DNA of 64,000 bases from Thermococcus litoralis DSM 5473 (GTDB taxonomy: Archaea > Methanobacteriota_B > Thermococci > Thermococcales > Thermococcaceae), in the NCBI RefSeq assembly GCF_000246985.2, contig NC_022084.1, forward strand, positions 1,410,817-1,474,816. Direction: 5' to 3'. Below the pieces are notes generated by a model. It ran no database searches. It saw only the letters and a program-made list of their open reading frames with translations, and had not been told where the DNA came from. Both the position numbers and the translations under genes were made by a program. Position 1 is the first letter of the stretch, and each line of letters opens with the position of its first letter. Positions 60,036 to 64,000 of the stretch are shown piece after piece.

Positions 60036-60054
60036 CGAAAGGTTTATATATAAC
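60036..60054 (+). promoter_or_regulatory. Strong promoter of the histone gene
   Basis: CGAAAGGTTTATATATAAC is close to the ideal archaeal BRE (CGAAAG) plus TATA (TTTATATATA). The start is expected near 60070, giving a leader of about 40 nt with AGGAGGTG at the right distance from ATG 60112. This fits a highly expressed chromatin protein. Confidence 0.75.
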
Positions 60055-60111
60055 TTCTTTCATAAAATAAAATGCAAATACCAATTTAGACAACTTTAGG
60101 AGGTGTGGGAA

Positions 60112-60315
60112 ATGGCTGAGTTGCCAATTGCCCCAGTTGACAGATTGATTAGAAAGGCAGGTGCTCCAAGAGTTAGTGAGGAAGCAGCAAAGGTCCTCGC
60201 CGAGCACCTTGAGGAGAAGGCTATGGAGATCGCCAAGAAGGCAGTAGACCTTGCAAAGCACGCTGGAAGAAAGACCGTTAAGGCCGAAGACATTAAGCTT
60301 GCAATTAAGGCCTGA
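60112..60315 (+). CDS. Archaeal histone
   Basis: 67 residues, one histone fold without tails: [20 protein letters not shown], the central helix [20 protein letters not shown], and the [15 protein letters not shown] end. Binds and wraps DNA as dimers that stack into hypernucleosomes. Close to the HTk/HPy histones of Thermococcales. ATG 60112 follows AGGAGGTGTGGGA. Confidence 0.95.
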   Translation: MAELPIAPVDRLIRKAGAPRVSEEAAKVLAEHLEEKAMEIAKKAVDLAKHAGRKTVKAEDIKLAIKA

Positions 60316-60379
60316 TGGCCTTTCCCTTCTTTTGTTCTTTTTTGGTAAACATTTAAAAATCTACTTCTGACTTTATACC

Positions 60380-61651
60380 ATGCATGAGATAGCTATCAGA
60401 ATGACAAGGCGAAATCACAACGCTTTTGTGCATCTTTTGGGCGCACTTGAGTCTCAAGGCTTTAATATCGGTGAGCTTTTAATAACAAAGGATTTTAGCG
60501 AGATTTTGAGGGCAAAGCCTAGAGTGGTTCTCTACTCCTTCCTCACCGAGGAGATCTGGGAAGTTGAGAAAGAAGTAAACGTCCTAAAGGAAAAGACCAA
60601 CGCCTTATTAGTGGCTGGGGGCTATCATGCAACCGCAATGCCGAGGCATACCTTAAGGATGGGGTTTGATATAGCCGCTGTAGGAGAAGGGGAAGAGGTT
60701 ATATTCCAGCTTTTAACAGCCCTTAAAAAGAGCAACTTTAAAATAACAAGGGAACTCATGGAGATTAAGGGGCTTTTGTTTTACCTCAACGGTGAATTCG
60801 TCTTTACGGGTTTTGCGAAGGTTGAAGACTTTACTAAGTTTCCTCCTTTTGCGGAAAGCTCTTATCTGATAGCGCCCATAGAAATAAGCCGCGGCTGTCC
60901 TTTTGGCTGCTACTACTGCCAAACCCCCTATGCAAAGGGCTTTCGTATGAGGCACAGGCCGATAGATCAGATCGTGAAATATTCAAGAAGAATGAAGGAC
61001 ATGCGCTACATAACCCCAAACGCCTTCGCCTATGGCAGTCCGGGAGCAATATTAAGACTCGACAAGCTTGAAGCCCTTTTAAAAGCTCTTCAACCCCTAA
61101 GGGAAGAGGGGAGGAGACTTTTCTACGGTACTTTTCCGAGTGAAGTACGGCCAGAGTTCGTTAAGCCTGAAACACTTGAGCTTCTCTTGAAATATGCTGA
61201 CAACAGAAGACTGGCAATAGGTGCTCAAAGCGGCGACGATGAGATGCTTAAGGCCATGCACCGCTTGCACACAACGGAACATGTAAGGCAAGCGGTTGAG
61301 TATATGCTCGAATATGGGATAGAGCCTGTTGTTGACTTCATAGTTGGCTTGCCAAACGAAAATGAAGAAAGCCAGAGAAAGAGTATAGAGTTCATGAAGT
61401 GGATAATGCGCAAAGGCGGAAAGGTTAGGGCCCATTATTTTATGCCTTTGCCGGGAACTCCGTGGGCAAGATGCAAGCCTTCACCACTTAGCGATGAGAT
61501 GAAGAAGTTTCTTGGCAGGATGGCGGCTAAGGGCTACATTGAGGGTTCCTGGGGAGTTCAGATAGAACTCTCAAAGAGGCTCCAGAGGCTTATAGAGGAA
61601 TTCTACGAAGAAGGCCCAAGCTATTTTGGAAGGGTTAATGAAGTCTGCTGA
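60380..61651 (+). CDS. B12-binding radical SAM protein (MJ_1487 type)
   Basis: 423 residues. N-terminal cobalamin-binding-like Rossmann domain (LVAGGYHATAMPRHTLRMGF; VGEGEEVIFQLL). Radical SAM cluster in SRGCPFGCYYCQTPYAKGFR (C-x3-C-x2-C, near 173-180). SPASM-free C-terminus. Resembles the archaeal MJ_1487 family by memory; the substrate is unknown. TATA-like CATTTAAAAATC lies about 25 nt before the ATG, so probably leaderless. Confidence 0.82.
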   Translation: MHEIAIRMTRRNHNAFVHLLGALESQGFNIGELLITKDFSEILRAKPRVVLYSFLTEEIWEVEKEVNVLKEKTNALLVAGGYHATAMPRHTLRMGFDIAAVGEGEEVIFQLLTALKKSNFKITRELMEIKGLLFYLNGEFVFTGFAKVEDFTKFPPFAESSYLIAPIEISRGCPFGCYYCQTPYAKGFRMRHRPIDQIVKYSRRMKDMRYITPNAFAYGSPGAILRLDKLEALLKALQPLREEGRRLFYGTFPSEVRPEFVKPETLELLLKYADNRRLAIGAQSGDDEMLKAMHRLHTTEHVRQAVEYMLEYGIEPVVDFIVGLPNENEESQRKSIEFMKWIMRKGGKVRAHYFMPLPGTPWARCKPSPLSDEMKKFLGRMAAKGYIEGSWGVQIELSKRLQRLIEEFYEEGPSYFGRVNEVC

Positions 61652-61686
61652 GAAAAGGATTTAATCTTTGATGTGTAATAGATAAC

Positions 61687-62382
61687 ATGCTGATAGCCCT
61701 CATAAGTGACATCCACTCAAACCTCGAAGCCTTGGAGGCTGTGTGGAAAAGTGTGAAGAAAGCCGATGTGGTATTCTGCATGGGTGATTTAGTAGGTTAT
61801 GGGGCAAATCCCAACGAGGTCGTAGAATTTTTTAGAGAGGAAATGGAAAAGAGGGAAATTCTCTGCGTGAGGGGCAACCACGATAATGCCGTTGCCTTTG
61901 GGATTACTTGGGGCTTTAATCCCTATGCAAGGGAAGCAATAAGATGGCATGAAAGAGTGATGAGCGGAGAAAACATCGAATTCCTTCGAAGGCTTCCTGT
62001 GAGGCAACTTTTTAGAACCGATGGGGAAGATTTTTTGATAATCCACGGCTCTCCGAGGGCACCTCTGGATGAGTACCTCTTTCCCTGGCTCCCCGATAGT
62101 GAATTTGTCGAGGTTTTGAAGTATTTCAGAGAAAAGAACCTTGTTGTGGGACATACACACATGCAGATGCTCAAGGAGATTGGAGGGAGGAGAATAATAA
62201 ACCCAGGCGGAGTTGGTCAGCCCAGAGACGGTGACTGGAGGGCAGCTTATGCATTCATAGATACGGATAGTGATGAGATAGTGTTTGAAAGGGTTGAATA
62301 TGACGTTGATACGGCAGCGAGGAAGATAATAGAAGCCGGCCTGCCAAGGTTTTTGGCGTATAGGCTTTATGAGGGGTATTGA
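61687..62382 (+). CDS. Metallophosphoesterase (YfcE/MJ0936-like)
   Basis: 231 residues. All metallophosphoesterase blocks are present: SDIHSNLEAL, MGDLVGYG, VRGNHDNAVA, IHGSPR and VGHTHMQM. Hydrolyses phosphodiesters with two metal ions; substrate unknown. The expected archaeal TATA (GGATTTAATC) is only about 30 nt upstream, consistent with a leaderless start at ATG 61687. Confidence 0.85.
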   Translation: MLIALISDIHSNLEALEAVWKSVKKADVVFCMGDLVGYGANPNEVVEFFREEMEKREILCVRGNHDNAVAFGITWGFNPYAREAIRWHERVMSGENIEFLRRLPVRQLFRTDGEDFLIIHGSPRAPLDEYLFPWLPDSEFVEVLKYFREKNLVVGHTHMQMLKEIGGRRIINPGGVGQPRDGDWRAAYAFIDTDSDEIVFERVEYDVDTAARKIIEAGLPRFLAYRLYEGY

Positions 62383-62393
62383 TGAACCGTTCT

Positions 62394-62441
62394 GGTCAGC
62401 CGTAACTTGCATAAAGTTTGTAAACGTCACTACGGCTGACC
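62394..62441. repeat. 11-bp perfect inverted repeat
   Basis: GGTCAGCCGTA (62394-62404) and TACGGCTGACC (62431-62441) enclose 26 nt. It lies at the 3' boundary of the minus-strand RNA element and could be an element-end hairpin or a terminator for either strand. Confidence 0.65.
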
Positions 62442-62557
62442 TTCCAGCCTCCCGTCTTCATCGTGGGGCTTTCGGGGGGAACGGAGACTCCCCACATCTT
62501 CAGAGCTACAGTCCCCATTCGGGCTTGACAAACCCCACGTATCGAGGACTGCCCATC
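62420..62557 (-). ncRNA. Second IS605-like structured RNA, minus strand, with its own promoter
   Basis: Read on the minus strand from about 62557, the GC-rich segment carries a frame resembling a TnpB tail (MGTVALKMWGVSVPPESPTM, then KTGGWKVSR) and another (DVGSLRSPRKPHDEDG). It ends GGGAGGCTGGAAGGTCAG, like GGGGAGGAGGTCAG at the 51.4-kb element. A BRE/TATA (CGAAATTTTTAAATATTT, 62593-62576) lies 29 nt before the predicted start. No tnpB is present. Probably a transcribed solo guide RNA or element relic. Confidence 0.4.
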
Positions 62558-62728
62558 ACTACAAAACACTCCAAAAAATATTTAAAAATTTCGCCCTACA
62601 AACCTCAACAAACTTTACGATTTTAACCATTTACGAAACAGCCCCTTTATTTCTCTTTCCAAAAACTCCCAGCTTCAAACCTTTGGTTGAAAACTCTTCA
62701 TTAGTTTTTTAACTTTTGGTTTTGGAAA

Positions 62729-62738
62729 GATATAAATT
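62729..62738 (+). promoter_or_regulatory. Promoter of hypF
   Basis: GGAAAGATATAAATTCC: BRE-like GGAAAG then TATA (62729-62737). Expected start near 62757, leaving a very short leader with GGTGAAG before GTG 62771. Confidence 0.55.
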
Positions 62739-62770
62739 CCTTTTTTCCAATTCTGAAACAGGTGAAGGTA

Positions 62771-64000
62771 GTGAGAGCTTATCATATTCACGTTGAGGGA
62801 ATTGTTCAAGGGGTCGGTTTTAGACCCTTCGTTTACAGAATTGCTCATGAGCACGATCTAAGGGGATACGTTAAAAATCTTGGCGATGCCGGAGTGGAGA
62901 TAGTGGTTGAGGGGAAAGAAGAAAAAGTAAAGGCCTTCTTGAGAGACCTTAGAGAAAAAGCACCTCCCCTTGCTAGGGTTGAGAGGATAAACGTGAAAGA
63001 AATCCCGTTTCAGGGATTTGACAGGTTTTACATAGAAAAGAGCTCCAACGGTGGGGAAGGTGGGGATTCTATAATTCCTCCAGACGTGAGCATATGCGAT
63101 GACTGTCTTAGGGAGCTTTTCGATCCCACGGATAAGAGGTACATGTACCCCTTCATCGTGTGCACAAACTGCGGCCCGAGGTTTACGATAATAGAAGACC
63201 TTCCTTATGACAGGGTAAACACAACAATGAGAGAATTTGACATGTGCGATTATTGTGAGAGCGAGTACAGGGATCCTCTAAATAGAAGATATCACGCGGA
63301 ACCGGTTTGCTGCCCTGTATGTGGACCGAGCTACAGGCTCTACACGAACGATGGAAAAGAAATAACGGGAGATCCGCTAAAGAAGGCTGCAAAGCTTATC
63401 GACAAGGGCTACATAGTGGCAATAAAAGGCATAGGTGGAATTCACATAGCCTGCGACGCTACCAATGAAGAAGTTGTGAAGGAGCTCAGGAAGAGAATTC
63501 TAAGACCTCAGCAGCCCTTCGCAATAATGGCTAAAGACCTAGAAACAGTAGAGAGCTTTGCAATAGTTAGTGATGTAGAGAGGGAAGAACTCACAAGCTA
63601 CAGGAAGCCAATACTGGCTTTAAGGAAGAAGGAACCATTCCCACTGCCAGAGGCTCTAGCTCCGGGCTTGCCCACTATAGGTGTCATGCTCCCCTATGCT
63701 GGAACCCACTACATACTCTTCCACTATTCTAAGAGCCCTGTTTACGTCATGACCTCCGCTAATTACCCGGGGATGCCAATGGTAATAGACAACGATAGAG
63801 CCTTTGAAGAGCTTAAGGACTTAGCCGATTACTTCTTGCTGCACAACAGGAAAATTCTCAACAGAACGGATGACAGCGTTATCAGGTTTGTTGATGGAAA
63901 AAGAGCTGTAATAAGAAGGAGCAGAGGGTTTGTTCCATTGCCAATAGATATACCTTTTGAGTATTCGGGCTTGGCAGTTGGGGCAGAGCTCATGAATGCT
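62771..64000 (+). CDS. hypF: Hydrogenase maturation carbamoyltransferase HypF, N-terminal part
   Basis: 410 codons, open to the window end. Acylphosphatase domain first (VEGIVQGVGFRPFVYRIA), then two HypF zinc fingers (CDDCLREL, CTNCGPRFT, CDYCESEY, CCPVCGPSY), then a YrdC-like domain (GYIVAIKGIGGIHIACDATN; RPQQPFAIMAKD) and TDDSVIRFVDGKRAVIRRSR. HypF makes the carbamoyl/cyanide ligand of [NiFe] hydrogenases with HypE. The C-terminal Kae1-like domain should follow beyond the window. GTG 62771 preferred; GTG 62762 is also in frame. Confidence 0.92.
   Translation, partial: MRAYHIHVEGIVQGVGFRPFVYRIAHEHDLRGYVKNLGDAGVEIVVEGKEEKVKAFLRDLREKAPPLARVERINVKEIPFQGFDRFYIEKSSNGGEGGDSIIPPDVSICDDCLRELFDPTDKRYMYPFIVCTNCGPRFTIIEDLPYDRVNTTMREFDMCDYCESEYRDPLNRRYHAEPVCCPVCGPSYRLYTNDGKEITGDPLKKAAKLIDKGYIVAIKGIGGIHIACDATNEEVVKELRKRILRPQQPFAIMAKDLETVESFAIVSDVEREELTSYRKPILALRKKEPFPLPEALAPGLPTIGVMLPYAGTHYILFHYSKSPVYVMTSANYPGMPMVIDNDRAFEELKDLADYFLLHNRKILNRTDDSVIRFVDGKRAVIRRSRGFVPLPIDIPFEYSGLAVGAELMNA

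Overview
The window looks like a piece of a moderately AT-rich chromosome from a hyperthermophilic archaeon of the Thermococcaceae (Thermococcus/Pyrococcus group). The support comes from the gene content: an archaeal histone, ribosomal protein S17e, a Phr-like heat-shock regulator, a TYW2-type wybutosine enzyme, a short AlaX, a DUF257 protein, a C/D box guide RNA, and a secreted Cys-rich protein ending in the CGP-CTERM anchor known from this family. Promoters are archaeal (BRE/TATA about 25-30 nt from the transcription start) and ribosome-binding sites are GGTGA/GGAGG-like. Assignments rest on reading motifs and on memory of families; no database was searched.

Layout. 0-2.4 kb: two related MFS transporters with near-identical promoters. 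2.6-7.3 kb: an island of secreted or membrane-anchored orphan proteins, several broken by frameshifts. 7.4-15.7 kb: a zinc-finger/S1/OB/DHH nuclease-like protein, L-asparaginase, an MFS gene with a PadR repressor and a palindromic operator, a hotdog thioesterase, nicotinamidase and a PerM-type permease. 15.8-18.9 kb: a second secreted-protein island, with one Cys-rich coiled-coil protein and a decayed beta-propeller gene. 18.9-30 kb: RNA-modification and nucleic-acid genes (PP-loop enzyme plus radical SAM partner, TYW2, a C/D box sRNA next to a solitary Cas4-like nuclease, GTPase, methyltransferases). 30-35.8 kb: a VapBC pair, a threonine synthase paralogue, membrane proteins and a radical SAM operon.

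35.8-44.3 kb is the most distinctive region. It holds an acetoin/2-oxo-acid dehydrogenase supercluster with two E1 alpha/beta pairs, two free-standing lipoyl-domain proteins, one E2 core without its own lipoyl domain, a lipoate ligase, AcoX, a Lin0512-family protein, a DUF6506 protein and an OsmC protein. No E3 gene is present in the window. Thermococcales normally oxidise 2-oxo acids with ferredoxin oxidoreductases, so a dismantled lipoyl-dependent complex is unexpected.

44.3-64 kb: acetamidase/formamidase, the CGP-CTERM protein, TrpB2, a second VapBC pair, Phr, S17e, an IS200/IS605-type remnant that seems to encode a TnpB-less guide-like RNA, DUF371, an AAA ATPase with three tandem 16-bp palindromes over its start, glycerate kinase, a threonine-biosynthesis operon (aspartate kinase, thrB, thrC, asd) with alaX, thymidine kinase, histone, a B12-binding radical SAM protein, a metallophosphoesterase, a second IS605-like RNA remnant, and the 5' part of hypF running off the end. 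I saw no tRNA, rRNA or CRISPR array.
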